A stretch of 33,161 bases of DNA from CAZMVU01 sp964569295 (lineage in GTDB: Bacteria; Hydrogenedentota; Hydrogenedentia; Hydrogenedentales; JAGMZX01): assembly GCA_964569295.1 (NCBI GenBank), contig CAZMVU010000029.1:1-33161 (forward strand), written 5' to 3'. The number at the start of each line of letters is the position of its first letter. The stretch's first letter is position 1. Below are positions 9,223 through 16,153 of the stretch, piece after piece. A program made the position numbers and the translations under genes. The notes under the pieces are model-generated. The model saw only the letters and a list, made by a program, of their open reading frames with translations, did no database searches and was not told where the DNA came from.

Positions 9223-10386
9223 ATGCGAATTCGAGGCAGTCACATCCTGATCGCGTGCATGCTCGGCATCGTGGCATTCGTGTTGTTGACGGTGCAATTC
9301 GAGCCACCGGAGGATGCAGGGGCAGACACGGGCTCGCTGCAGCCCATGCAGCAAGATTCCGATCGGCGGGCGCAGATCGCCGTCGACTCGGAAATCCTCG
9401 ACTTGGGCACGGTGTCAAACGAGGAACGCACGCACGCGAAACTCACCGTCCGCAATACCGGCCAGGCGCCGCTCGAACTGCGCGGCGTGAAATCGTCCTG
9501 CGCCTGCACCATTGGCGAAATTCCCCCCGAAAGCGAGCGCATCGCGCCGGGCGATACGGGACATATCGACATTGTCTTTGATCCGTTTCGAGTACCCGCC
9601 TTCACCTCGGAAAAGACAGTGACCATCTGGAGCAATGGGGTGGCAAACCCGACTTTGACGGTGACCGTCAAGGCAGCTATCGAGCCGGAGTTCGAGATCG
9701 ACCCGCCCCAGATCGCCCTCGGCGCCGTGCAAAAGAGCGCGCTTCCGGTAACAAAGCACATGCGCCTGCGGCAAATCCAGGATGCGCCGGTGGTTTTGGA
9801 AAATGTGCGCATGCAGGACCCCACCCAAACACCTGGCATGAACGATTTGCAACTCGCTTTCAGCCGCCGGCCGGCGGATACCTGGGAGACGCCGGGCAAG
9901 GCGGAATATGAGATCGCCGTGACGGTGCCGGAAGACGTGCCGCCGGGAGAACTGGTGCGGGTATTCACGCTGGTCACGAATGTGAAGCGCGTTCCGCGCT
10001 TGCCCAGGCAAGTGACAGCCAAGGTGACCGCGCCGTACCGGATCAAGCCGGCTTATCCCGCGCCGGTGCGTCTACAACCCGGTCATGGGCCGGACCAACC
10101 GCCGGTAGAAGAGACGATCACCGTGTACGGCGCCGCGCCGGTGCGCCTCGTGGACCTCAAAGCGCCGGCCATTGTGCGCGCGCGCGTTTCGCACGACGAT
10201 GAGGCCGGCACAGCCACACTGCACATGCGGCTTCGACCCGGCGCGCCGCCGGGCATCGTGGAGGAGATGCTGCGGTTCACTGTGCAAACAACGCAAGCGC
10301 GCTTCAAGGAGCGGGCTTTGCTCAAGGCCCTCATAATGCAGCGGGATGCGAGCACATCCGACACTACGAAACCCACGCCGGAGTAA
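9223..10386 (+). CDS. DUF1573 (ASPM-SPD2-Hydin/MSP-like) membrane-anchored protein
   Basis: 387 residues. Residues 8-25 (ILIACMLGIVAFVLLTVQF) form an N-terminal membrane anchor, so the rest is periplasmic. Residues about 50-150 match the DUF1573 pattern: LDLGTVSNEERTHAKLTVRN, then TGQAPLELRGVKSSCACT with the characteristic Ser-Cys-Ala-Cys pair, then APGDTGHIDIVFDP. Two more beta-rich segments of about 100 residues follow without a recognisable signature. DUF1573 is an immunoglobulin-like fold common in PVC and Bacteroidota proteins; its molecular role is unknown. The stop is 7 nt before the zinc-ribbon gene, so these are probably cotranscribed. Confidence 0.85.
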   Translation: MRIRGSHILIACMLGIVAFVLLTVQFEPPEDAGADTGSLQPMQQDSDRRAQIAVDSEILDLGTVSNEERTHAKLTVRNTGQAPLELRGVKSSCACTIGEIPPESERIAPGDTGHIDIVFDPFRVPAFTSEKTVTIWSNGVANPTLTVTVKAAIEPEFEIDPPQIALGAVQKSALPVTKHMRLRQIQDAPVVLENVRMQDPTQTPGMNDLQLAFSRRPADTWETPGKAEYEIAVTVPEDVPPGELVRVFTLVTNVKRVPRLPRQVTAKVTAPYRIKPAYPAPVRLQPGHGPDQPPVEETITVYGAAPVRLVDLKAPAIVRARVSHDDEAGTATLHMRLRPGAPPGIVEEMLRFTVQTTQARFKERALLKALIMQRDASTSDTTKPTPE

Positions 10387-10393
10387 CGAGACC

Positions 10394-10801
10394 ATGGGCC
10401 TGTTCAGACGGGGCAAGAAAAGAGAAGAACGCGAAAAGACGGCTGGCGGCACGCACCAGGGCGTCCGTAAAGGGGTGCATCCTGTGGTAGGGCGGCGGGT
10501 ATATTGCAAGGTGTGCCAACATGAGCAGATGTTCACGCGCTGCTGGCGCCGCGTTGAAATGCTTCGGCAATGCCCCTGTTGCGGCAAGAGCTTCGAAAAC
10601 CCAGCCGCCCTCTACAAACGTCATCAGCCCGCATGCCGCGCATGCGGCGAGTTTCTCGAGCAGCCCGGGTTCGATTATGGCCTGTGCGACGGCTGCGGCA
10701 CGAAATACGAGCTTGTAGAAGGCGCCAAGCCCGGGCTGTTGCCTAACAGACAGCAACGGGCAGAGATGGAAAAACACGGAAAATCGTGGAGTAAGTTCTA
10801 A
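10394..10801 (+). CDS. Small double zinc-ribbon protein, function unknown
   Basis: 135 residues. A basic N-terminus (GLFRRGKKREEREK) is followed by four CxxC knuckles, CKVC, CPCC, CRAC and CDGC, spaced to make two zinc ribbons (first plus second, third plus fourth). The stretch between the ribbons, FENPAALYKRH, resembles a zinc-finger helix. I do not recognise a named family. Its stop overlaps the next start as TAATG (10799-10803), which implies translational coupling to the UDP-sugar pyrophosphorylase, so a regulatory or assembly role for that enzyme is possible. Binding of nucleic acid is an equally reasonable guess from the basic character. Confidence 0.8.
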   Translation: MGLFRRGKKREEREKTAGGTHQGVRKGVHPVVGRRVYCKVCQHEQMFTRCWRRVEMLRQCPCCGKSFENPAALYKRHQPACRACGEFLEQPGFDYGLCDGCGTKYELVEGAKPGLLPNRQQRAEMEKHGKSWSKF

Positions 10802-12246
10802 TGGAAAACGATGTTGAACAATTACGTAAGACAGCAGCCGAGTATGGGCAGGACCATGTGTTCCGGTTCTGGGACCAGTTGACCGGGGACGGGCGCAAGC
10901 AGTTGCTCGACCAGGTGGCGAGCATCGACTTTGCGTTCATGGAAAAACTCATCGCCCATTGGGTGCGCCACGAACCGCCCCAGGAAACCTTTGATCGCAT
11001 CGAACCGATCCCTGTCATTCCGCCCAAAGAGCAAGGCCCCAACGCCAACGAGGCGTGGGAGGCGGGCGAGGCCGCATTTCGTGCGGGGCGCGTGGGTATA
11101 CTGGTCGTGGCTGGCGGGCAGGGTACACGGCTCGGCTTCGAAGGGCCGAAGGGGTCGTATCCCATCGGGCCGGTAACCGGAAAGACCTTGTTCGCCTACC
11201 ACGCGGAAAAAATCCGCGCCGCTGAAAAACACTATGGCTGCACACTGCCCTGGTATCTGATGGTGAGCAACACGAATGAGGAAGCCACGCGCGCCTTTTT
11301 CAAGAGCAACGATTTCTTTGGCCTGAATCCGAAAAACGTTCGTTTCTTCAAACAACGCATGGTGCCGTGTGTCGACGTCGAGGGCAAGTTCATGCTCGAT
11401 GCGCCCGACCGCCTGGCCATGAACCCGAACGGCCACGGTGGGAGCATACCCGCTCTGGTAGACAACGGGATCACCCAAGACGCCCGGGAACGCGGCATCG
11501 ACACACTCAACTATTTCCAGGTCGACAACTGGGCCATCAACCTGGCTGACCCCTACTTCATCGGTTACCACGTATTGGCGAACGGCGAAATGTCGAGCAA
11601 AGTCCACCGCAAGGAAGCGGTGCGCGAAGCGGTGGGCGTACACTGTCTGTGCGACGGCGAATACCGCGTGGTCGAATACAGCGAACTGGACATTTACCCG
11701 CAACTGCTCGAGACGGACGCCGAAGGGAATATCAAGCATTTCGCGGGCAATCCGGCCATACACATCCTCAATACCGACTTCGTCGAGCGCATCGCGAGCA
11801 AGTTCGACGAGTTCCCCTGGCACCGGGCGCATAAGAAAATCCCCCGCCTCGACACGGCCGGCAACCTCATCGAGCCCGATGAGCCGAATGGGTACAAATT
11901 CGAAACGTTCATCTTCGATGCACTGCGCTACATCAAGCACGAACCCGTGGCTCTCGAGTTGCGGCGGCTCGGCGAATATACCCCCATAAAATCGTACGAC
12001 GGCCCGAACAGCGTTGTGCGTGCCCGCCAACAACAGGCCCAATACTGGGCCCAGTGGCTCGAGGCCGCCGGCTGCGCCGTGCCGCGCGACAAGAACGGCG
12101 AGGTCACGATTGCTATCGAGATCAGTCCGCTGTTCGCGGATTCCCAGGACGAATTCGTCGACAAGGCCGCCGGCCAACAATGGCCGACCGGCACGGACCT
12201 CGCCATCGGCCCCAACGGCGAGGTGAAACACAACGGCCATTCGTAG
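10801..12246 (+). CDS. UDPGP-family UDP-sugar pyrophosphorylase (UAP1-like)
   Basis: 481 residues. Such enzymes make UDP-GlcNAc, UDP-GalNAc or UDP-glucose from UTP and the sugar 1-phosphate in the cytoplasm. The sequence follows the eukaryotic UAP1/UDPGP pattern, not bacterial GlmU or GalU: the nucleotide loop LVVAGGQGTRLGFEGPKG (101-118) continuing to SYPIG, the uridine/sugar segment MNPNGHGGSIPAL, then YFQVDNWAINLADPYFIGY and SSKVHRKEAVREAVG. Length is close to UAP1 (about 500). Substrate cannot be decided between GlcNAc-1-P and Glc-1-P from sequence alone. Its start overlaps the zinc-ribbon stop, and a strong terminator follows 30 nt after its own stop. Confidence 0.88.
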   Translation: MENDVEQLRKTAAEYGQDHVFRFWDQLTGDGRKQLLDQVASIDFAFMEKLIAHWVRHEPPQETFDRIEPIPVIPPKEQGPNANEAWEAGEAAFRAGRVGILVVAGGQGTRLGFEGPKGSYPIGPVTGKTLFAYHAEKIRAAEKHYGCTLPWYLMVSNTNEEATRAFFKSNDFFGLNPKNVRFFKQRMVPCVDVEGKFMLDAPDRLAMNPNGHGGSIPALVDNGITQDARERGIDTLNYFQVDNWAINLADPYFIGYHVLANGEMSSKVHRKEAVREAVGVHCLCDGEYRVVEYSELDIYPQLLETDAEGNIKHFAGNPAIHILNTDFVERIASKFDEFPWHRAHKKIPRLDTAGNLIEPDEPNGYKFETFIFDALRYIKHEPVALELRRLGEYTPIKSYDGPNSVVRARQQQAQYWAQWLEAAGCAVPRDKNGEVTIAIEISPLFADSQDEFVDKAAGQQWPTGTDLAIGPNGEVKHNGHS

Positions 12247-12275
12247 CGTCAAATCCCACATCAACCGCGCGCATG

Positions 12276-12309
12276 ACACCCGCCAGCGCAGTGCTTGCGG
12301 GTGTTTCTT
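12276..12309 (+). terminator. Rho-independent terminator of the DUF1573-zinc ribbon-pyrophosphorylase operon
   Basis: ACACCCGC (12276-12283) pairs with GCGGGTGT (12297-12304); the loop holds a further AGC/GCT pairing. TTCTT follows directly. Confidence 0.8.
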
Positions 12310-12342
12310 ACAAGGCGGTAACGGCAACGGGAGGTGGCCTGT

Positions 12343-12822
12343 ATGAAACGTGTCGTATGGCGGTTTGTCATTTTTGCGCTTATCGGGCTTCTGATGGAAG
12401 TGTTGTTCGGTATAGCCGGCGACATAGTAAACGGAAGCTGGGACCGGCTGCGCGGCAACACATCCCTGTGGATGGTGTTCGATTACGGCCTGCTGGGCGT
12501 GGTGACCCCCTACCTCGCGGGGCCCATGAAACACCGCCGCGTGCCCTACCTCGTGCGCGCATTCGTGTATATGCTCGGCATTTTCTTCGTCGAATACGTA
12601 TCCGGCATACTCTTCCATAAGGTAATGGGGCTGAGCGTGTGGAATTACGACCATCTGCCTTACAACCTGCACGGGCAGATCGCGCTGATTTTTGTGGTGC
12701 CGTGGTACCTGCTCGGGCTTGTCGTCGAACCGCTGTTTCACGTCGTCGACGCCTGGGCCGTCGTGCTCGCACGGGGTCTGCATGTCGAAGACCTGCCCGG
12801 CAACGAGACCCGGCTGTTCTGA
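12343..12822 (+). CDS. CmpB-like integral membrane protein (putative ABC-transporter type IV family, PF06541)
   Basis: 159 residues from ATG 12343, picked over the in-frame GTG at 12334 because GGGAGGTGG ends 5 nt before it. Four to five hydrophobic spans are visible: FVIFALIGLLMEVLFGIAG, MVFDYGLLGVVTPYLAG, LVRAFVYMLGIFFVEYV, and IALIFVVPWYLLGLVVEPLF. The segment FVEYVSGILFHKVMGLSVWN, then YDHLPYNLHGQIAL, is the family hallmark. These proteins are membrane-embedded, often annotated as putative ABC permeases, but no ATPase lies nearby and their substrate is unknown. It sits alone between a terminator and the tRNA gene. Confidence 0.75.
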   Translation: MKRVVWRFVIFALIGLLMEVLFGIAGDIVNGSWDRLRGNTSLWMVFDYGLLGVVTPYLAGPMKHRRVPYLVRAFVYMLGIFFVEYVSGILFHKVMGLSVWNYDHLPYNLHGQIALIFVVPWYLLGLVVEPLFHVVDAWAVVLARGLHVEDLPGNETRLF

Positions 12823-12855
12823 CACATTCGCACCCAAAAAAGCGCGCGGCCATGC

Positions 12856-12885
12856 TTGACTTCGGCCGCCGGGATGTTGTATCTT
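12856..12885 (+). promoter_or_regulatory. Promoter of tRNA-Asp
   Basis: TTGACT (12856-12861), an 18-bp spacer and TATCTT (12880-12885). Transcription would begin near 12892, 47 nt before the mature tRNA end. Confidence 0.65.
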
Positions 12886-12938
12886 AACGCTCCCGTGCGC
12901 GGGTCAGACAAAACGCGTGCGGGGTTTCTTTCCCCATC

Positions 12939-13016
12939 GGGGGCGTAGTTCAGTTTGGTTAGAACGCCGGCCTGTCACGCCGGAGGTCGCGGGTTCGAGT
13001 CCCGTCGCTCCCGCCA
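12939..13016 (+). tRNA. tRNA-Asp (GTC)
   Basis: Full cloverleaf with encoded CCA. The acceptor strand GGGGGCG (12939-12945) pairs with CGCTCCC (13006-13012) with one G-U. The anticodon arm is CCGGC-CTGTCAC-GCCGG, anticodon GTC. The T arm is GCGGG-TTCGAGT-CCCGT. G73 discriminator and CCA at 13014-13016. It has its own promoter upstream and terminator downstream. Confidence 0.97.
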
Positions 13017-13028
13017 GTTTTACGATCT

Positions 13029-13072
13029 GCAGCGGCAAGTGCTTACATGGCAAGCCTTGCCGCTGCCTTTTT
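13029..13072 (+). terminator. Rho-independent terminator of tRNA-Asp
   Basis: Perfect 11-bp stem GCAGCGGCAAG (13029-13039) with CTTGCCGCTGC (13056-13066), extended inside by GCTT/AAGC after one bulged T, and followed by CTTTTT. It begins 12 nt after the tRNA. Confidence 0.92.
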
Positions 13073-13568
13073 GTTCGTAACGCTTTAACCGCATGGCGCA
13101 AGGCGGCGCACTTGCTTGGGCAATCTGGCCCGTGGTAGCGAAAACGACTGTGCGGCCGAAATAACCGTGCCGTGGCCGCCACGTTGGGGGCGGCGTCCCG
13201 CGTGTTCTATTTCACCCAGCGCGCCCCGGGGTCTCCAAGCGCCTATGCCAATCCTCCTCTAAGCCAGACGCGGGGTAATGCGTCTTTCGGCTTCGCGCAG
13301 GCATCCCGCTTTCGCGCCGAAACGGCGCCACGGTGGGGCGATCGCGATACAACAGCGAGAAGAAAAGCTTCGTGCTTCGTTTACGGGCTGAACCCGGCAC
13401 TATTAACATGTGCCATCGGGCGGCGTGGTTCACTGGGTTGGGGCAGCACCGGCGTTGGCTGCACTGTGACGTTCTTTTGTGCTCTATAGCCTGTTCCCCG
13501 GCAGGCCCGCCACGCATGTGGCAGACACGGGGCCAAGGCGGTGATGCCGCCGGAAACAAGCACGCCGC
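13073..13568. other. Intergenic stretch between convergent units, no gene seen
   Basis: About 500 nt between the tRNA terminator and the rplS terminator. Frames on both strands have no recognisable domains and no ribosome sites. I see nothing to call. Confidence 0.5.
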
Positions 13569-13598
13569 GCGGGGCCGCGGTTCGGTGTGCGGCCCCGC
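13569..13598 (-). terminator. Terminator of the ffh-rplS operon
   Basis: Perfect 10-bp stem GCGGGGCCGC (13569-13578) with GCGGCCCCGC (13589-13598) and a 10-nt loop, 25 nt past the rplS stop. On the minus strand a CTTGTTT stretch follows, a modest U-tract. Confidence 0.7.
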
Positions 13599-13623
13599 AC
13601 AGCGTGGTCTAATGGGGGGAGGT

Positions 13624-13992
13624 TTATTTCTTTGGCGCTATGACGCGGCGGCGTGCCTGGACGCGTGCGGCCTTGCCAACGCGCTTGCGCAGGAAATAGA
13701 GCTTGGCGCGGCGCACGCGGCCCTGGCGCATTACTTCCACCTTGGTGACGCGCGGCGAATGCAGTGGGAAGACGCGTTCGACGCCCTCGCCAAAGGCGAC
13801 GCGCCGCACGGTGAAGTTCGCGTTCGGCCCTTCTTCGCCATTGCGGCTGATGCACGTACCTTCATAAACCTGGATGCGCTCTTTTTCGCCTTCCACAATG
13901 CGGAAGTGCACGCGCACGGTGTCGCCCACTTCGAACTGGGGCAGTTCCGTCTTCATTTGCTCTTGGTTCATCTGTGTAATCAACGGGTTCAT
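13624..13992 (-). CDS. rplS: 50S ribosomal protein bL19
   Basis: 122 residues, normal length. bL19 lies at the 30S-50S interface. Visible family blocks are FEVGDTVRVHFRIVEGEKER, VYEGTCISRNGEEGPNANFT, VRRVAFGEGVERVFPLHSPR and RRAKLYFLRKRVGKAARV. The start ATG overlaps the trmD stop by 4 nt (ATGA), so it is translationally coupled. An internal Met at residue 8 or 13 could also serve, but the coupled ATG is favoured. Last gene of the operon. Confidence 0.97.
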   Translation of the reverse strand: MNPLITQMNQEQMKTELPQFEVGDTVRVHFRIVEGEKERIQVYEGTCISRNGEEGPNANFTVRRVAFGEGVERVFPLHSPRVTKVEVMRQGRVRRAKLYFLRKRVGKAARVQARRRVIAPKK

Positions 13993-14741
13993 GGTTTGAT
14001 CTCCCTCTGCGAAGTGGGCGTTTCCCGCGCCAGCTCCGTTAGTAATTCCTTGTCTTCCTCAGTGCAATGTTCGAGCAAGTCGGGGCGGCGCGCTTGGGTC
14101 ACGCGCAGCGCCTGCTTGCGCCGCCAGCGGCGGATGGCCGCGTGGTTTCCGTTGCGTATGATGTCCGGCACCGCCATACCCCGGAATTGCGCGGGGCGTG
14201 TATATTGCGGCGGCCCGAGAATTCCCTGGTAAAACGAGTCCGTTTCGACCGATTCCCATTTGCCGACCACGCCGGGCATCATGCGGCTTATCGCCTCGAT
14301 GAGCACCAGGGCCGGCACTTCGCCTCCGGAGAGCACGTAGTCGCCGATGGAAATTTCCTCGGTCACGAGCGCCTGCGAGACCCGTTCGTCCACGCCTTCG
14401 TAGCGTGCGCAGAGCAGCACCATATCGGGCGCCTGGGCCAGTTCACGCACGCGCGCTTGATCCAAGGGTTTGCCCCGGGGCGAGAGCAAAATCACGCGCT
14501 CGCGGGAATTCCTGTCGCTTAAACTTTCCACAGCCGCAAACAGCGGCCTGCATTGCATCACCATACCGGCGCCGCCACCGTAGGGTTCGTCGTCAACGGA
14601 GCGGTGCCGGTCCTCGGCGAAGTCGCGTATGTTCGTGAGGGCGACCTCGAGGGCGCCCTCGGCGATGGCCTTGCCCAGAAGACTGGTCTTGAGCGGGCTC
14701 TCGAAGAACTCCGGGAACAGGGTGAGCACATCTATTCGCAT
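13989..14741 (-). CDS. trmD: tRNA (guanine-N1-)-methyltransferase
   Basis: 250 residues. TrmD methylates G37 of tRNAs reading CCN, CUN and CGG codons with SAM, which prevents +1 frameshifting. Visible motifs are MRIDVLTLFPEFFESPL at the start, DDEPYGGGAGMVM, LLSPRGKPLDQ, LLCARYEGVDERV and the trefoil-knot SAM loop IGDYVLSGGEVPALVLIEAI. The C-terminal helical domain (RNGNHAAIRRWRRKQALRVT) binds tRNA. It starts 9 nt after rimM and overlaps rplS by 4 nt, the classical order. Confidence 0.97.
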   Translation of the reverse strand: MRIDVLTLFPEFFESPLKTSLLGKAIAEGALEVALTNIRDFAEDRHRSVDDEPYGGGAGMVMQCRPLFAAVESLSDRNSRERVILLSPRGKPLDQARVRELAQAPDMVLLCARYEGVDERVSQALVTEEISIGDYVLSGGEVPALVLIEAISRMMPGVVGKWESVETDSFYQGILGPPQYTRPAQFRGMAVPDIIRNGNHAAIRRWRRKQALRVTQARRPDLLEHCTEEDKELLTELARETPTSQREIKP

Positions 14742-14750
14742 GGTTCGTTC

Positions 14751-15275
14751 TCACCCGTCCTCGACCGCATAAGGCGCGGTATCGCCGACATGTATCGTGT
14801 TCGTTTCCAGGTCCACGCGGGTGACCACTTCGGGAATGGCCGGCAGCAGCATGCGCGTGCCATCCGGCTTCGCGATGGTGATCGCCGCGTTGGCCGGCGT
14901 CTCGTAAACCTTGGCTACCACGCCCAGGGGGGCATCGTGCTGGTCCACGACGGCCATTCCCATTAACTCCGCCATGGTCCAGTCATCGGGCGCGCGGGGC
15001 GTTTGCTCTTCCGGCGTGAGAACGATCCGTGCATGCCGCATGCTTGCCACCTGGTCGCGGGTGACGCCCGGAGCGAGGGTCACACGCACGGTGTCCCCTG
15101 CGGGGGCTGCCGCCAGCACGCGGCAACGCAACTCGCGCCCGCCGCACACCACGACGCGCAGCCACTCGAGTGCTTCAAATTCATGTTGGTGGCCGGGTCC
15201 GGGGGCAACACGCAATTCCCGGCGGCTCGGCAGAACCGAGCGCACTGTGCCGATCTCGACGCGTGCCACGCCCAT
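14751..15275 (-). CDS. rimM: Ribosome maturation factor RimM (divergent N-terminus)
   Basis: 174 residues, normal length. RimM helps 30S head assembly by binding uS19. The C-terminal PRC-barrel half is clear: ELMGMAVVDQHDAPLGVVAK then VYETPANAAITIAKPDG and LLPAIPEVVTRVDLETNTI. The N-terminal beta-barrel is weakly conserved: in place of the usual GxIxxxhGlkGxvrV it reads IGTVRSVLPSRRELRVAP. Identification rests on the C-terminal domain and on position between khpA and trmD. Confidence 0.9.
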   Translation of the reverse strand: MGVARVEIGTVRSVLPSRRELRVAPGPGHQHEFEALEWLRVVVCGGRELRCRVLAAAPAGDTVRVTLAPGVTRDQVASMRHARIVLTPEEQTPRAPDDWTMAELMGMAVVDQHDAPLGVVAKVYETPANAAITIAKPDGTRMLLPAIPEVVTRVDLETNTIHVGDTAPYAVEDG

Positions 15276-15288
15276 GACGGGGCCCCGT

Positions 15289-15522
15289 TTACTCGTCCAC
15301 GATTTCGAGGTTGGCCTCGACCTCGGCCTTGGCCGCGGCGGTGTTCAGCAGGGTGCGCAGCGCCTTGGCCGTGCGGCCGTCCCGTCCGATGACGCGGCCC
15401 ATGTCGTCACCGTGGACGCGCAATTCGTATTGGTGGCCGTCTTCGGTTTCAATGCAGCGTACCTGCACGTCTTCCGGGTGTTCGACCAGTTTCTTGGCAA
15501 TGAACTCGATGAGCTCTTTCAC
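15289..15522 (-). CDS. khpA: KH-domain RNA-binding protein KhpA (YlqC)
   Basis: 77 residues, the standard size. A single KH domain with its RNA-binding GxxG loop in GRVIGRDGRTAKALRTLL follows the N-terminal MKELIEFIAKKLVEHPEDV. In Firmicutes KhpA pairs with KhpB (Jag/EloR) and affects cell elongation; it commonly sits between rpsP and rimM, as here, 3 nt after rpsP. Confidence 0.95.
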   Translation of the reverse strand: MKELIEFIAKKLVEHPEDVQVRCIETEDGHQYELRVHGDDMGRVIGRDGRTAKALRTLLNTAAAKAEVEANLEIVDE

Positions 15523-15525
15523 AGG

Positions 15526-16014
15526 TTATTCACTCTTCTCTTCTTCGGCGGTGTCGGGTGTGGACTCGTGGGCTGTCTCTTCTGCCGGCGCTTGCGCTGC
15601 GGGGGGGTCTTCCGCCGCAGGCGGTTGCGCTTCGGCTTTCGATTCGGCCTTGGGCGCTTCTTTCGGTTCTTCTTTGGGGGGGGGCGGCGCGTTGTACCCC
15701 TTGTCCTCGACGACACCGCCCTTGAGCACGGTGATTTCTTCCTCGGGATTCGTGCCGTCGTTAAAGTGCTTCATGATACCGGCCTTCGAGAAGATACTGC
15801 GGGCCGTATCGGAGGCCTTGGCGCCTTTACGCAGCCATGCGAGGGCCTTGGTGGCGTCTACCCGGGAAATGGGTTCGGGCCGCGCACAGGGGTGATAAAT
15901 GCCGACGAAATCGACCTCGGGGCCGTTGCGGCGGCTGCGTGAATCCATCACGACGAGGCGATAATAGGGGTTGTGGGTGCGGCCGCCCCGTTTGCAGCGA
16001 ATCACGGTTGGCAT
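15526..16014 (-). CDS. rpsP: 30S ribosomal protein bS16 with long acidic C-terminal extension
   Basis: 162 residues; the core bS16 fold occupies residues 1 to about 85 (MPTVIRCKRGGRTHNPYYRL, VDFVGIYHP, RVDATKALAWLRKGAKASDT). Beyond it, after a family-like segment to about 105, comes a tail of about 55 residues rich in Pro, Ala, Glu and Lys that lacks a fold signature. Usual bS16 is 80-90 residues, although tails occur in several phyla. The start has an excellent AGGAGGAAGG site. The gap of 139 nt to ffh holds a small GCCGC/GCGGC hairpin (16115-16128) and could contain an extra promoter, but I see no good one. Confidence 0.97.
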   Translation of the reverse strand: MPTVIRCKRGGRTHNPYYRLVVMDSRSRRNGPEVDFVGIYHPCARPEPISRVDATKALAWLRKGAKASDTARSIFSKAGIMKHFNDGTNPEEEITVLKGGVVEDKGYNAPPPPKEEPKEAPKAESKAEAQPPAAEDPPAAQAPAEETAHESTPDTAEEEKSE

Positions 16015-16153
16015 GGTGCTTTTTCCTTCCTCCTGACGTGCGAGTTGGTGTACCCGGCGGTTTCGGGCCGGGCGGTATAGGTCGCGTCTTTCTTTGTAAC
16101 GATATTTCCCATCCGCCGCGTTTGCGGCAGGAACATTCCGGGTGTACGGTGCG

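Noticed and set aside
10822..12837. A 671-residue open frame on the minus strand across the pyrophosphorylase and CmpB-like genes
   Set aside because: The plus strand carries clear UDPGP and CmpB motifs. The minus frame has no domain and is Val/His/Arg-rich, as antisense to GC-rich coding.
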